DNA of 64,000 bases, taken from assembly GCA_900317905.1 (NCBI GenBank), contig ONIN01000003.1, forward strand, positions 81,780-145,779, written 5' to 3'. The position numbers were made by a program, and so were the translations under genes. Position 1 is the first letter of the stretch; every line of letters begins with the position of its first letter. The DNA comes from an uncultured Eubacteriales bacterium (lineage in GTDB: Bacteria > Bacillota > Clostridia > Oscillospirales > Oscillospiraceae). The notes beneath the pieces are model-generated. The model worked only from the letters and a program-made list of their open reading frames with translations. It ran no database searches and was not told the origin of the DNA. Of the stretch, positions 52,477-61,227 are shown in pieces.

Positions 52477-52923
52477 TCAACCTGTGATCTGTATCGTTTT
52501 TCGCTCCGGGAGCGCAATCGGCTTTTCCTTCGGGAATTCCAGCGTCAGCACGCCGTCCTCGAATCTGGCCTTGATCTCCTCCTCGGGAATGTTCTCGCCA
52601 ATATAGAAGCTTCTGGCAAGAGAACCCTCATAGCGTTCCTGATGGACGATGGTACCCTTTTTGTCCTTGTCGTCTTCTTCCAGGCCCTTGGAAGCGCTGA
52701 TCGTCAGATAGCCGTTTTGCAGCTGCAGATCGATCTGGTCCTTCTTGAAGCCCGGAAGATCCACCTTCAGCTCATAGCCGTCATCGTGTTCCCTCAGATC
52801 CGTCTTCATCACGCGTGACGCATGCTTGCCGTACAGCTTGCGATCCACATCGGACTCGAAGTCTCTGAACGGGAAGCCCATCCAGTCATCAAACAAACTC
52901 TCTCCAAAAATACTCGGTAACAT
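52477..52923 (-). CDS. hsp20: Small heat-shock protein (Hsp20 / alpha-crystallin)
   Basis: This 148-residue ATP-independent chaperone binds unfolding proteins. A short N-terminal region (FGESLFDDWMGFPFRDFES) is followed by the alpha-crystallin domain at about residues 38-135 (KTDLREHDDGYELKVDLPGF, DLQLQNGYLTISASKG, the RSFYIG segment, ARFEDGVLTLEFPK). The I-x-I-type tail is KTIQITG. The gene has its own promoter overlapped by a CIRCE operator (53022-53063), so HrcA should repress it until heat stress. Confidence 0.93.
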   Translation of the reverse strand: MLPSIFGESLFDDWMGFPFRDFESDVDRKLYGKHASRVMKTDLREHDDGYELKVDLPGFKKDQIDLQLQNGYLTISASKGLEEDDKDKKGTIVHQERYEGSLARSFYIGENIPEEEIKARFEDGVLTLEFPKEKPIALPERKTIQITG

Positions 52924-53021
52924 AAGTCATGCCTCCTTTGGTTTTGCAATCATATCTGTTTGTTACCTGAGCAAGGGGATGGAGGTCATCCATTCGATCT
53001 CTGTTCCTTTGTTCGCTTTTT

Positions 53022-53063
53022 ATTATAGCACCGAAATTAGCACTGTCAAGCCGAGAGTGCTAA
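53022..53063 (-). promoter_or_regulatory. hsp20 promoter with an embedded CIRCE (HrcA) operator
   Basis: CIRCE: TTAGCACTG-N9-GAGTGCTAA at 53037-53063, one base off the perfect 9-9-9 inverted repeat. On the minus strand TTGACA (53044-53049) and TATAAT (53022-53027), 16 bases apart, form the promoter; its -35 lies inside the CIRCE loop, so HrcA would block polymerase. Confidence 0.9.
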
Positions 53064-53117
53064 AAGACTGTAAACAATCCTTGCATGATTTGTAAATACA
53101 TTTATTTCCTGTGAAAT

Positions 53118-53265
53118 TCAGGAATTCTGACCGTCTTCGCTGCGTGCAGCTCTCTCCACGCACAGCATGGTCAGATCGTCGAACTGCGGCGCGCTGATAG
53201 CTGCCGTGATCCACAACGGCCAAAAAGGTGCGAAGATTTTTCAGCTCCAAAGCGATCAACTCCTC
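53118..53265 (-). pseudogene. Remnant of a PP2C/SpoIIE-type phosphatase C-terminus
   Basis: A short minus-strand stretch ends APQFDDLTMLCVER before a stop at 53118, the usual end of SpoIIE-type phosphatases. Just upstream, in a different frame, ALELKNLRTFLAV looks like the preceding helix. No start or catalytic part remains. This is a decayed fragment at best. Confidence 0.4.
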
Positions 53266-53325
53266 ATGTACTCAGCATAGCAGAAATCATTTGCATAAGC
53301 AATATTTGACCGCAGAAACATAGGC

Positions 53326-53362
53326 AAAGCCGATGACCGCGCAAGACGGTCATCGGCTTTTG
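53326..53362. terminator. Hairpin terminator at the end of the DUF554 gene
   Basis: AAAGCCGATGACCG pairs perfectly with CGGTCATCGGCTTT around a seven-base loop. The tail is TTTTGCG on the plus strand and weaker on the minus strand. Confidence 0.75.
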
Positions 53363-53384
53363 CGTATCTTCCTTTCTGGTCTCA

Positions 53385-54077
53385 TCAGTGCAGGATTGAT
53401 GCCGCGATCCATGTCAGCACCGGCGCGAAAACCAGGACGGGGATCAAATCTGCGATTTTGACCTTCGTAATCCCCATCATGTTCGCTCCGATGGGGATGG
53501 TAATCAGCGCTCCGGCGCAGGAGAACATCTGCAGCATCTCATCCGTGAGGATCGGCGTGATCCACCCGGCACACAGCACCAGCAGCCCTTCATACGCCGC
53601 CAGCGGGATCGCCGCGAAGGCAACGCCGACGCCCAGCGTGGACGCCATCATCATGGAGACGATCAAATCCATGGCGACCTTGGTATAGAGCATGCCGCCC
53701 TGTCCCATCCCGGCGTTGAAGCAGGCGATGATCACATAAGCGCCGGTGCAGGAGACGATGAAAAAGGTGCAGAGCCCTTCTGCAAAGCGGGCGTCCTTCC
53801 AATCGCGCAGGAGCGCTGTCTGCAGCCGCTGCGCGCCGCGGTTCATGGCGTCGTCCAGATGGAGCGCCGTCCCGCAGAGCGTCCCCAGAACCACCGAAAG
53901 CAAAAGGACGACCGACTGGATCTCGGATGACAATCCGGTGATGCCGAGGTAAACAACATACAGACCGATGGAGAACAGAATCGCCTGCTTGAGCGCATCG
54001 GGAATTCCCTTTTTTAAGAACGAACCGATCACGCCGCCGAGGATGACGGTGACCGCGTTGATGAGCACGATGAACAT
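53385..54077 (-). CDS. DUF554-family membrane protein (YqgA-like)
   Basis: The 230-residue integral membrane protein has about six to seven helices. It begins MFIVLINAVTVILGGVIGSF and carries family blocks AEGLCTFFIVSCTGAYVI and GANMMGITKVKIADLIPVLV. E. coli YqgA is a close relative; function unknown, transport is suspected. I start it at 54077, where GGAGG lies seven bases upstream; the longer open frame begins upstream of the promoter. Confidence 0.85.
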   Translation of the reverse strand: MFIVLINAVTVILGGVIGSFLKKGIPDALKQAILFSIGLYVVYLGITGLSSEIQSVVLLLSVVLGTLCGTALHLDDAMNRGAQRLQTALLRDWKDARFAEGLCTFFIVSCTGAYVIIACFNAGMGQGGMLYTKVAMDLIVSMMMASTLGVGVAFAAIPLAAYEGLLVLCAGWITPILTDEMLQMFSCAGALITIPIGANMMGITKVKIADLIPVLVFAPVLTWIAASILH

Positions 54078-54133
54078 GAAAAATCCTCCGGTGGAATGCA
54101 GATAAAGCGCTGCCGAAAAGCGTTGGTACCGCC

Positions 54134-54161
54134 ATTTTAGCACAATTCCATTTCTTGTCAA
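54134..54161 (-). promoter_or_regulatory. Promoter of the DUF554 gene
   Basis: Minus-strand TTGACA (54156-54161) and TAAAAT (54134-54139) have a 16-base spacer, ~55 bases before the ATG. Confidence 0.75.
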
Positions 54162-54257
54162 CCTTGCACATCTGCCACTTTTGAGGCGGAAAAAAACGCC
54201 GGTATTTGGCATCATGATCACCGGGTGAAGAGAAACCTTAAGGCCTGTAGGAGGGAG

Positions 54258-54299
54258 AAAGCCCGCCGTCTTCCCTGATGAAAGATGGCGGGCTTTTTT
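54258..54299 (+). terminator. Orphan hairpin terminator
   Basis: AAAGCCCGCC(G)TCTT pairs with AAGAT(GG)CGGGCTTT and is followed by TTTTTTG on the plus strand. No plus-strand gene lies upstream within 200 bases, so it marks a lost gene or a small plus-strand transcript. The 54.3-54.9 kb stretch otherwise holds only repeats and hairpins. Confidence 0.5.
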
Positions 54300-54500
54300 G
54301 ATTTCTGTGCTCGATATCAACTCGATTTAAACAAGGCTTCTATGAACGCCCATGGGCATTTCTCAGTGATGCTCATGTGAGTTCAATTGGTCTGATGCTG
54401 AATATGAGGCTAATTCGGAAGAAATTATTTGTGATCCCTTACAGCAGTGCAATAAGAAAATCCCAAATAAATCATTACGTATCAATAATTTTATTGCATA

Positions 54501-54517
54501 AGGGGTCAAAAAGGGGT
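54501..54517 (+). repeat. GGGGT pair at 11-bp spacing (arm-site-like), copy 1
   Basis: AGGGGTCAAA occurs twice in tandem with an 11-base period. Similar pairs at 10-bp spacing occur at 60992, 63460 and 63715, next to integrase-element ends. Confidence 0.55.
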
Positions 54518-54546
54518 CAAACTTTTTTCGCCACTTTTTCCCAAAA

Positions 54547-54609
54547 CCCGCAAACCATTGATATTACAACAAAAATCGCCTGTCTCTCCGTAGAAAAACA
54601 GACGATTTT
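54547..54609 (-). repeat. Element right end with UNCG-type hairpin, copy D (solo)
   Basis: A 37-base stretch (54547-54583, starting CCCGCAAACCATTGATATTA) is identical to 63516-63552 next to the integrase, in the same orientation. It runs into hairpin copy D, which here is closed by C-UACG-G rather than C-UUCG-G. No integrase is adjacent, so this may be the scar of a lost element or the outer end of a larger one. Confidence 0.65.
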
Positions 54610-54710
54610 GGAGCCGCCTTCGACTTTGATACAATTTCGGAGGGGGGTGCAAATTTCAGCCCAGGGGGGTCAAATTGAACGATTCCCTATTTCAGTAAAT
54701 AATTATGTAA

Positions 54711-54752
54711 ACCATGCCGGATTTACGTCAAAAAAGCCGTAATTCCGGCATG
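54711..54752. terminator. Imperfect hairpin downstream of the SLH protein gene
   Basis: ACCATGCCGGA-TTTACG pairs with CGTAA-TTCCGGCATGGT, with TTTTTCAT on the plus side. A second small hairpin (CTCCCCGGGG/CTCCGGGGAG) lies at 54778-54807. These are the only candidate terminators for the SLH gene; neither has a strong U-tract on the minus strand. Confidence 0.45.
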
Positions 54753-54866
54753 GTTTTTCATAAAAAGTTGACCGTTACCTCCCCGGGGATGTTTCGCTCC
54801 GGGGAGTGCTTATGTATAATTACATTGGTTGGTTCATCACCGAAAATAGTTCACGCCTTCTGCTAT

Positions 54867-57800
54867 TTATTCACAGACAGTTTCCTGAAATCGCATGAGG
54901 ATGGTGGCAGTCTCGGCTCTGGTGGCGCTGCCCTTCGGCACCAGGGTCGTTTCGCTGCGGCCGGTGATCAGGCCCTCGGCGTTGGCCCACTGCATGGCGC
55001 TCTGTGCCCAGGGGCTGATCTGGGCGGCGTCGGTGTAGCCGGAGAGATCCGCCGTCTTTCCGATGTCGTAATCCTTATACTTCGCGTAGCGCTGGAGCAT
55101 GGCGGCGAACTGCTCTCGGGTGAGGGTATCCATGGGGCCGACCTTCCCGTCGCCGTAGCCCTCCACGATGCCCTTGGAATTGGCCCAGATCACCGCGTCG
55201 GTGTACCACTGATCCTTCAGCACATCGGTGAAGGGATTCTTGCCCTTGACCTTGGGGGATTGCTCCATCCGGTAGAGGAGGGTGGCCAGCATGGCGCGGG
55301 TGGTGCTGCCGCTGGGGTCGAATTTGGTCTCCGAGACGCCGTTCATAAGCTGATTCTCCACGGCGTAGTCCACCGACTCATGATACCAGGCGTGCAGATC
55401 CACGTCCGTGAACTGCTTCGAGGGGCAGTCGTTGTCATTGCCGCCTAAGCTGGGGGCCTGCTCCAAGGGGTTCGCCACATAGACCGCACGGTTGGACGCC
55501 GGTTCCCCACTCTCATCCACCAGAGAGAAGGTGATGCCCAGCAGACCCTGCATGGCCCCCTGCTTCCAGATGGGCTCCATGTCGATGTCATAGTGGTAGA
55601 CCTGGCCGGTGTAATCGGCGTCATCGGCATCGAAGCGCTGCAACTGCTCTTTTGTCGGCAGGCTGAACTTCATGGTGCGCTCCTTGCCGCTGTCGCCATA
55701 GTCGAAGACCGCCTGGATGGTGGGGGTCGCCTGCCCGATGAGGGTGTTGTTCTCGATGGCGGTGCTGACGAAATGTCTGCCGCCGATGACCACGCCCTCG
55801 GCGCGGAAGGAGGTGTTGTCCGCCTTGAGGGCGGCGGTGTTCACGAAGTCGTCAATGTCGCCGTTATATTTGTTCACATCCAGATCCACGATGATCTGGT
55901 GCTCTTTGTTGGTGTCCCAGTTGGGGTTGGGCTTCACCTGGAGATGATCCACACGGCTGTCGCCGGGATAGAGCTCGTCGCCGTGGATATGGATGAGGTC
56001 CCCGGGCATCTGGTTGGCCGCCGGAATCAGCTTGGTGCCGTTCTCGTCGGTGACGACGTACTGGGCAGAGGCGATGCCGGCGAAGCCGTAGTTTTTCAGG
56101 GTGGCATAGATGTCGATGACGGGCTGTCCCTGCCGCACCAGGTAGTTGGGGATCTTCACGTCCGTCACCAGCATGCCGCTGTCGGCGTTCTGCTGCCAGG
56201 TGCGGATCTTGGTGTTTGCTTTCGGGTTGGTGCTGGGGGTGGTGTAGACCACGAAGAGCCCCGGAGACTTGCACTCGTTGGGATTGTAGGCCGCGGCAAA
56301 GACGTTGACCTGCTCTCCCTTGGCGAATTTCAGCTCCAGGGGGCCATGGAGCTGGGTGTTCACCTCGCCTTTCCAGTTGGTTTCGGTGATCAGGGTGTAG
56401 ACCTGCAGCTTGTTGGAGGTGAGATTGCTGGTGCCGGTCTCAACGTCCACTTCATAGTCCCCCACCACGTCGATGATGTAGATGGCCGACTGGGCCTGGT
56501 TGCTGATCATGGCGTAGGAGTTTTCCACGGAGATGATGCCGCTGCCGCCCTTCACCTTCTCCACCACCCATTCGTAGCTGGAGCCGCTGGTTTTCTTGTT
56601 CATCCAGTAGACGCTGTCACCGGCGATGAAGTAGTTGCAGCCGTTGAGATACTTCCAGTTGGTGACGATGCTGTTGAAGTCCACCCGGTCGGTGCCGATG
56701 TCGGCGGGGTCGATGAGACCGTCGATGTCCACCCGGATGTTGCAGCGCAGGTCTCTGGCATAGAAGCCGTTGGCGCCGTAGCCCTTCATCACCAGCCACT
56801 TGTCCGAGGAGGCATAGGGATCCGCCTGCCAGTAGGTGGGCTCGTTGGGGGCGATGACGCCGTTGGAGCAGATCTTGTTCTGGCCGAGATTCGTGTAGCT
56901 GCGCACCGCGGGCGTATTGGGCTCACAGCTGGAGATCCAGTAGTTCGTGTAGGTGGGGACGGCGCTGATGTAGCTCTTGAGGGTGGTGAACTGGGTGCCG
57001 TTGCTGTCCTGCAGCTGGGTGGCGGCATAGGCCACCGAGCAGTAGCCCTCTCTGCCCGCGGGCATGGGAGCGCTGTAGAGCACCTGGCCCTGCTTGGCGG
57101 GATCGCTGGCCACCACGGAACTCACGGTCTCGCTCTCGTCCACGTCCACCACCATGGCCACCACGTCGGTGCTGCGCATGCGCTCGCTCTCCGGCAGGGT
57201 GCAGTCAGCCACGATGGCGCCGATGTAGACTTTATCCCAATAGTTCGGGTCGCTGCGGTTGGTCTGGTTGGGTACCACCACGAACTCCGTGACGGAGCGG
57301 GTCTCCCCTTCCGGAAGGGTCACCTTGTTATAGCCCTGGTAGAAGGCGCCGGTGTCGGGATCCTGCCGCTGGTAGTAGATGTCCGTCCGCTTGCCGTTGG
57401 AGCAGATCCGGAACAGGGCGTTGTAGCTCTTGGTGGTGACCATCTGGATCTGGGTGTCGGGATAGATGTCATAGTCCAGCGTCCGGGTGTTGGAGCTGCC
57501 CTCCAGCTGCTGGTTTTGGGGGATGAAGTATTCGTCGTGGTGCTTCCCGTCCCCCATCAGGGCGGGCTTCATCTTCTCGGCGCAGGCCGCCAGATCCACT
57601 TCCTCAAATTCCATGTTCTCCAGCGCCTCTTCCATCAGCTGTGCGGAGGTCCAGTCGCTGTCGTAGATCCGCTTGGCCCCCTGGAGGCAGTCCAGATTGA
57701 TCTGCCCGGTGTAGACCAGCAGGTAATATTCGATCCGCATGCCGTAGAGCACATCGATGAAGGAATGCGGGTTCTCCACCATGGAGGCGCTGCCCTTGCC

Positions 57801-59708
57801 CAGGACGGCGGCGATGTCCATGTTGGCATAGCCGATGGCGCAGGCGCCCAAAACGCCCTTCACGCCCACACCGCCGAAGACCGAGAAGCTGAGAATCACC
57901 TCGATTCTGCCGCTCCAGTCATCACTGCCGTTGTTGGCATATTTCCACTTGACGTCTTTGGCCTCGCTCGAAGGGGGCTTGTCCATGCCAAAGCTCACGT
58001 TCAGGGTGGTCTTGACAGAGATCCCCGCCTCAAAGCCGATGTAGGCCGGGATCACCACAGGCCCCGCGGTGAAGAGGAAATACTCCGTGACGCCGCCGGA
58101 GAAGCTGCCGCAGAACAGGATGCCGCCGGTGCCGTAGCTGTCCTTGGTCTCGGCGTTGTAATTGGAGCGGAGGAACACCGAGAAGCTCATGGAGAAATTG
58201 TAGTTCTTGTTGCTGACGCACTTGATCTTGTCGGTGGAGTTCAGCACCGCCTTGCCGCTTCGCATATTCTCGGCGTTTTCCCAGAAGCTCCGCTCAAAGA
58301 CCTCGAAGGCGGATTTGGTGGTCTCCAGGTTCTTGGGGTTCCAGGATTTTGAGAACAGGGAGCTGTACTTGGTCTCCATCTCCGGCGCCAGCTTGGTGAT
58401 GTCGTAGGAGGCCATGAGGATCATGCTGCCGTCGGGGAAAAAGCCCACAGTCACCGGCACCTGGAGGATCTGGAAGGTACTGTTAAGCGCGCCGGCGCCG
58501 CCCATCTTGTCCGCCAGGTTGCCGGGGGCGGACTTGGTGGTGACGGGCATTTCGGTTTTGTTGGTGCCGAGGTTGTTGAACACCGCGTTTTTCACGGTGA
58601 GGTTATTCAGTCTGAAGGTATCGCTGCCCACCTTGACGGCCACTTCATCGCCGTCCTGCAGCAGGCCGGCACTCTGCTCCGCCCAGCGCTTTTCGGCGGT
58701 GTAGACCCGGGTGTTGCTGTCATAGGCGTAAGCGGAGGTGCTGCTGATGGTGAGGATGGTCTTGCCCCGGTTGGCGGACTGGATCTCCACGGAGCTGGGG
58801 AAGCTTGCGCTGCCGGACTTCGTCACCAGCACCTTCAGAGAGAGATTGTCGGTGTCGTGATCCATGAGGGAGAGGGGCGTCTCCTCGTTCATCAGATCCT
58901 TGCCGGAGAGATCTACCCCGCGAAGGTAGAGGTCGTTGTCCTTGCTGTCCTCCAGGAGGTAGGTGTACTGCTCCCCTGCCTCCATGAGCTTATCCAGCAC
59001 GGAGACGGCCCGGTAGCCCGCGGCCTGGATGTCCAGGATGCCGAAGACGCTCTCGGGCGCATCGTCAAACACGGCGATGCCGGGGGTATTGCCGCCGGTG
59101 GTCACGGTGCTCCTGGTCTGCCGTTTGCCGGCGTCGTCCAGATAGGAGATGGTCACCAGCGCGCCCGCGACGCCCTGGCCGTCGGTATCCTTCACCCAGA
59201 AGCAGAGGGCGTCCTTGTCCACCACGAAGACCCAGGCGCCGGCGTTGTTGTCCGCGCCCAGGATCTTAACCTTCTCTTCTTTATTCGCCTGGAGGCCCAC
59301 CTGGGAGCCCATGAGGAGGTTCCCGCCCTTCAGGTAGGTCTGGAGGCCGCCGTCTTCCACGAAGTGGTCGGCGCTCTTCAAAACCGGGGCAGCCGCCTTG
59401 TCCTCCACAGGCTCGAAGTCCAGCGTCCGATCCATGTCATCGAAAAATCTGGCCCAGGCCTCGTCGGAGAACATGGAGTCCATCTCGTTGGCGGACTCGG
59501 TGTCGATCTGGCCGTAGACATCCGTGAGACTGGAAATGTTCTCTCTGGGGAACTTGCTGGAGTCGGTGGTGTTTTCCAGCATGGGGCTGTCCGCCGCGGG
59601 GAGATCCGCGGGCTCCGCCGCCGAAACGCCGGGGATCATGACGCTCATGAGCATCAATACCGCCAGAAAAAGGCTGGCCGCTCGCTTCATTTTCTTCATT
59701 TTCTTCAT
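54867..59708 (-). CDS. Large secreted S-layer-homology (SLH) surface protein
   Basis: The 1,613-residue exported protein has a signal peptide of ~31 residues after a repeated KKMKKMK start. The body of ~1,400 residues is mostly unrecognised; it includes an early carboxypeptidase-regulatory-like segment (~165-250, VKDTDGQGVAGALVTISYLD) and an internal beta-rich region, and a CARDB-like stretch (~1,170-1,300, YLVRQGQPVIDIYATLKNYG). Three SLH domains close it: ~1432 (FTDVDLHAWYHESVDYAVEN), ~1490 (FTDVLKDQWYTDAVIWANSK) and ~1555 (YTDAAQISPWAQSAMQWANA), which would bind it to cell-wall polymer. AGAGGA lies seven bases before the ATG; TATAAT at 59763-59768 is the likely -10. Confidence 0.85.
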   Translation of the reverse strand: MKKMKKMKRAASLFLAVLMLMSVMIPGVSAAEPADLPAADSPMLENTTDSSKFPRENISSLTDVYGQIDTESANEMDSMFSDEAWARFFDDMDRTLDFEPVEDKAAAPVLKSADHFVEDGGLQTYLKGGNLLMGSQVGLQANKEEKVKILGADNNAGAWVFVVDKDALCFWVKDTDGQGVAGALVTISYLDDAGKRQTRSTVTTGGNTPGIAVFDDAPESVFGILDIQAAGYRAVSVLDKLMEAGEQYTYLLEDSKDNDLYLRGVDLSGKDLMNEETPLSLMDHDTDNLSLKVLVTKSGSASFPSSVEIQSANRGKTILTISSTSAYAYDSNTRVYTAEKRWAEQSAGLLQDGDEVAVKVGSDTFRLNNLTVKNAVFNNLGTNKTEMPVTTKSAPGNLADKMGGAGALNSTFQILQVPVTVGFFPDGSMILMASYDITKLAPEMETKYSSLFSKSWNPKNLETTKSAFEVFERSFWENAENMRSGKAVLNSTDKIKCVSNKNYNFSMSFSVFLRSNYNAETKDSYGTGGILFCGSFSGGVTEYFLFTAGPVVIPAYIGFEAGISVKTTLNVSFGMDKPPSSEAKDVKWKYANNGSDDWSGRIEVILSFSVFGGVGVKGVLGACAIGYANMDIAAVLGKGSASMVENPHSFIDVLYGMRIEYYLLVYTGQINLDCLQGAKRIYDSDWTSAQLMEEALENMEFEEVDLAACAEKMKPALMGDGKHHDEYFIPQNQQLEGSSNTRTLDYDIYPDTQIQMVTTKSYNALFRICSNGKRTDIYYQRQDPDTGAFYQGYNKVTLPEGETRSVTEFVVVPNQTNRSDPNYWDKVYIGAIVADCTLPESERMRSTDVVAMVVDVDESETVSSVVASDPAKQGQVLYSAPMPAGREGYCSVAYAATQLQDSNGTQFTTLKSYISAVPTYTNYWISSCEPNTPAVRSYTNLGQNKICSNGVIAPNEPTYWQADPYASSDKWLVMKGYGANGFYARDLRCNIRVDIDGLIDPADIGTDRVDFNSIVTNWKYLNGCNYFIAGDSVYWMNKKTSGSSYEWVVEKVKGGSGIISVENSYAMISNQAQSAIYIIDVVGDYEVDVETGTSNLTSNKLQVYTLITETNWKGEVNTQLHGPLELKFAKGEQVNVFAAAYNPNECKSPGLFVVYTTPSTNPKANTKIRTWQQNADSGMLVTDVKIPNYLVRQGQPVIDIYATLKNYGFAGIASAQYVVTDENGTKLIPAANQMPGDLIHIHGDELYPGDSRVDHLQVKPNPNWDTNKEHQIIVDLDVNKYNGDIDDFVNTAALKADNTSFRAEGVVIGGRHFVSTAIENNTLIGQATPTIQAVFDYGDSGKERTMKFSLPTKEQLQRFDADDADYTGQVYHYDIDMEPIWKQGAMQGLLGITFSLVDESGEPASNRAVYVANPLEQAPSLGGNDNDCPSKQFTDVDLHAWYHESVDYAVENQLMNGVSETKFDPSGSTTRAMLATLLYRMEQSPKVKGKNPFTDVLKDQWYTDAVIWANSKGIVEGYGDGKVGPMDTLTREQFAAMLQRYAKYKDYDIGKTADLSGYTDAAQISPWAQSAMQWANAEGLITGRSETTLVPKGSATRAETATILMRFQETVCE

Positions 59709-59891
59709 TCTCAGATCCTCTCTTTTTTCGTCCGTTTTTCCAATACTGTCAGTTAGTAATCAATTATACCACGAATTGATCAAAATTTCCAGAGGGAATT
59801 CCAATTTTATTCTAACACCACAGCAAACACATCTGTACCGCAAAGCCCGCCGATTTCTGGTTTCAATTGCCGGTTTTATCGCTCAAATCTG

Positions 59892-59934
59892 AAAAAACGA
59901 TCCCAAAATCCGAAGATTTCAGGATCGTTTTTTT
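59892..59934. terminator. Bidirectional terminator with an inner UUCG loop
   Basis: AAAAACGATCC and GGATCGTTTTT outer arms enclose an inner stem that on the minus strand is capped by C-UUCG-G. It terminates the truncated gene at 59962. Confidence 0.85.
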
Positions 59935-59961
59935 CAGCTCCGGGATTTCCGGGAACATGCT

Positions 59962-60609
59962 TCAAGGGGCTCGGATCAGATTGGACAGCAGCTTCGGGGC
60001 CGCGCTTTTGAGATCGACGCTCTCGTCGGTGAGGACAATGAGCAGCCGGTTTCCTTTTCGTAAGTACAGCTTCGGGAAAGCATCCTCCACGATCCCTGCG
60101 TAGTCCGCCCCTGCAAGCTCGAAGGGCTCTGCGGATTTCGGCAGCTCCTCCTGAAGGTACTTTTCCGCGATGGGCCCGCTTCCGGCCTCATACCAGGTGG
60201 CGTGGTAGCGTTTGCCATCCGCCCCGGCGTCGATCATCTGGATGTCGGAAAACAGGATGTCCCGGTAGCGGTCCTCGATGTAGTGCAGGTTCTCCGTCCA
60301 GCGATTGGTTTCGAGGCAGGGCTCGATTTTCGCCCAGCTCTCCGGGTCCCACTCCGACAGCGGCAGCGGATGGGTCAGATCATAGGTGCCGTTGTCCGCG
60401 GAGCTGAGCCGGGTCTCCGGGAAGTCGTGGCTGACTTTGATGCCGATCAGCAGGGCAAAGATGCCGAGAAAGGAGATCGCCATCCACACTGTGTTGAACA
60501 TCAGTGCCCGCCGGTAGGGCACGTGGTGGGAAAAGCCCTCGCCGCTGTTCAGCTTCTTCAGAAATCGATCATACCTTGTGATGTTCAGCGCCGAGCTGAC
60601 CAGCGCCAC
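59962..60609 (-). pseudogene. 5'-truncated membrane protein fragment (DUF2812-like context)
   Basis: The open frame encodes part of one membrane segment before the annotated start (RLIITIVALVSSALNITRYD), a second helix (~34-58) and a soluble domain ending KLLSNLIRAP. The frame runs back without a start codon or ribosome site into the TCAAATTGAACGATT repeats at 60655-60688, where a stop appears. The 5' end was therefore probably lost at that point. The fold and function are not recognised. Confidence 0.5.
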
Positions 60610-60654
60610 AATGGTAATAATGAGCCTTCCCCTGCGGGAGGTTATAGAGGGGGT

Positions 60655-60688
60655 TCAAATTGAACGATTCCCCTCAAATTGAACGATT
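60655..60688 (+). repeat. Tandem TCAAATTGAACGATT repeats
   Basis: Two copies lie 19 bases apart at 60655 and 60674; a third copy is at 54670-54684. They border the truncated gene here and the repeat region at 54.6 kb. Their origin is unknown. Confidence 0.6.
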
Positions 60689-60728
60689 TGTCGGCCACGG
60701 CGGCACAGATTTAGTCCCAAAAAAGAGA

Positions 60729-60761
60729 AAAGCCGTTGTGAAACTGCTCTCACGACGGCTT
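60729..60761 (-). terminator. Hairpin terminator at the left border of the AT-rich module
   Basis: Minus-strand AAGCCGTCGTGAGA pairs with TCACAACGGCTT, followed by TTCTCTTTTTT. Two more hairpins follow: 60776-60808 (AAAAGCC/GGCTTTT) and 60819-60853 (a 14-bp stem with CAGCACAACCATT). Confidence 0.65.
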
Positions 60762-60855
60762 GAATAATGATCAAAAAGCCTGAAACCCTTTGAAATCAAA
60801 GGCTTTTAGAAAAGTCAATCAGCACAACCATTGTATCAAAATGGTTGTGCTGATA

Positions 60856-60878
60856 TGGCAGGGGAAGAAGGCTTCGAA
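60856..60878 (+). other. Candidate left attachment box of an integrative element
   Basis: A 23-base sequence (TGGCAGGGGAAG...GGCTTCGAA) is repeated exactly at 63578-63600, right after the integrase end and hairpin E. The unit between them is ~2.7 kb and carries the replication-protein, regulator and integrase remnants. Confidence 0.6.
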
Positions 60879-60990
60879 ATGTCAAAAACAAATTCCATAG
60901 ATTCTATTAAATACATATAGTCCAATAATGTCTATTATTTTGGATTCTTTTTCCGGTCATTCCATATATTCCATTGATTTTTAATCCATT

Positions 60991-61060
60991 TGGGGTGAAT
61001 TGGGGTATTACGAACCACAACCCTTCTTCCCTTTTGGGGTGCCCTTCTTCCTTTTGGGGT
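60991..61060 (+). repeat. GGGGT direct repeats near the left end of the element
   Basis: One TGGGGT pair has a 10-bp period (60992, 61002). A 20-bp tandem repeat, each unit ending CCTTTTGGGGT or similar, follows at 61021-61060. They resemble integrase arm-type or replication-protein sites. Confidence 0.55.
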
Positions 61061-61154
61061 ATAAACACTATAATATAATCACACTGCAAATTCTACACCT
61101 TCTGGAACTCCCCTCCTATTTCGGTCAGATCCAGAAGGTTCGTTTTATATATAT

Positions 61155-61194
61155 TATAATATGTATATTGGCGGTGGCTTCGGCTGCCGTTTTT
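61155..61194 (+). promoter_or_regulatory. -10 box and UUCG attenuator hairpin ahead of the replication-protein gene
   Basis: TATAAT (61155-61160) is followed by a 7-bp hairpin CGGTGGC-TTCG-GCTGCCG (61172-61189) and TTTTT, within the leader of the gene starting at 61228. Early termination of the transcript is likely unless relieved. The -35 is weak. Confidence 0.5.
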
Positions 61195-61227
61195 GCTTGA
61201 GTCACAAGAGAAAGGAGGAACAATCAT

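Noticed and set aside
53023-53259. LysR-like N-terminus suggested by the ORF beginning MIALELKNLRTFLAVVDHGS
   Set aside because: The resemblance stops after ~15 residues and no helix-turn-helix follows; the end of the stretch instead matches a phosphatase tail in another frame.
55593-58352. 919-residue plus-strand open frame
   Set aside because: It is antisense to the SLH protein, of the same GC-driven type, with no start signals or recognisable motifs.
60776-60853. Cluster of hairpins considered as a tRNA gene
   Set aside because: There is no anticodon arm, T-loop GTTCGAATC or cloverleaf; they are separate simple hairpins.
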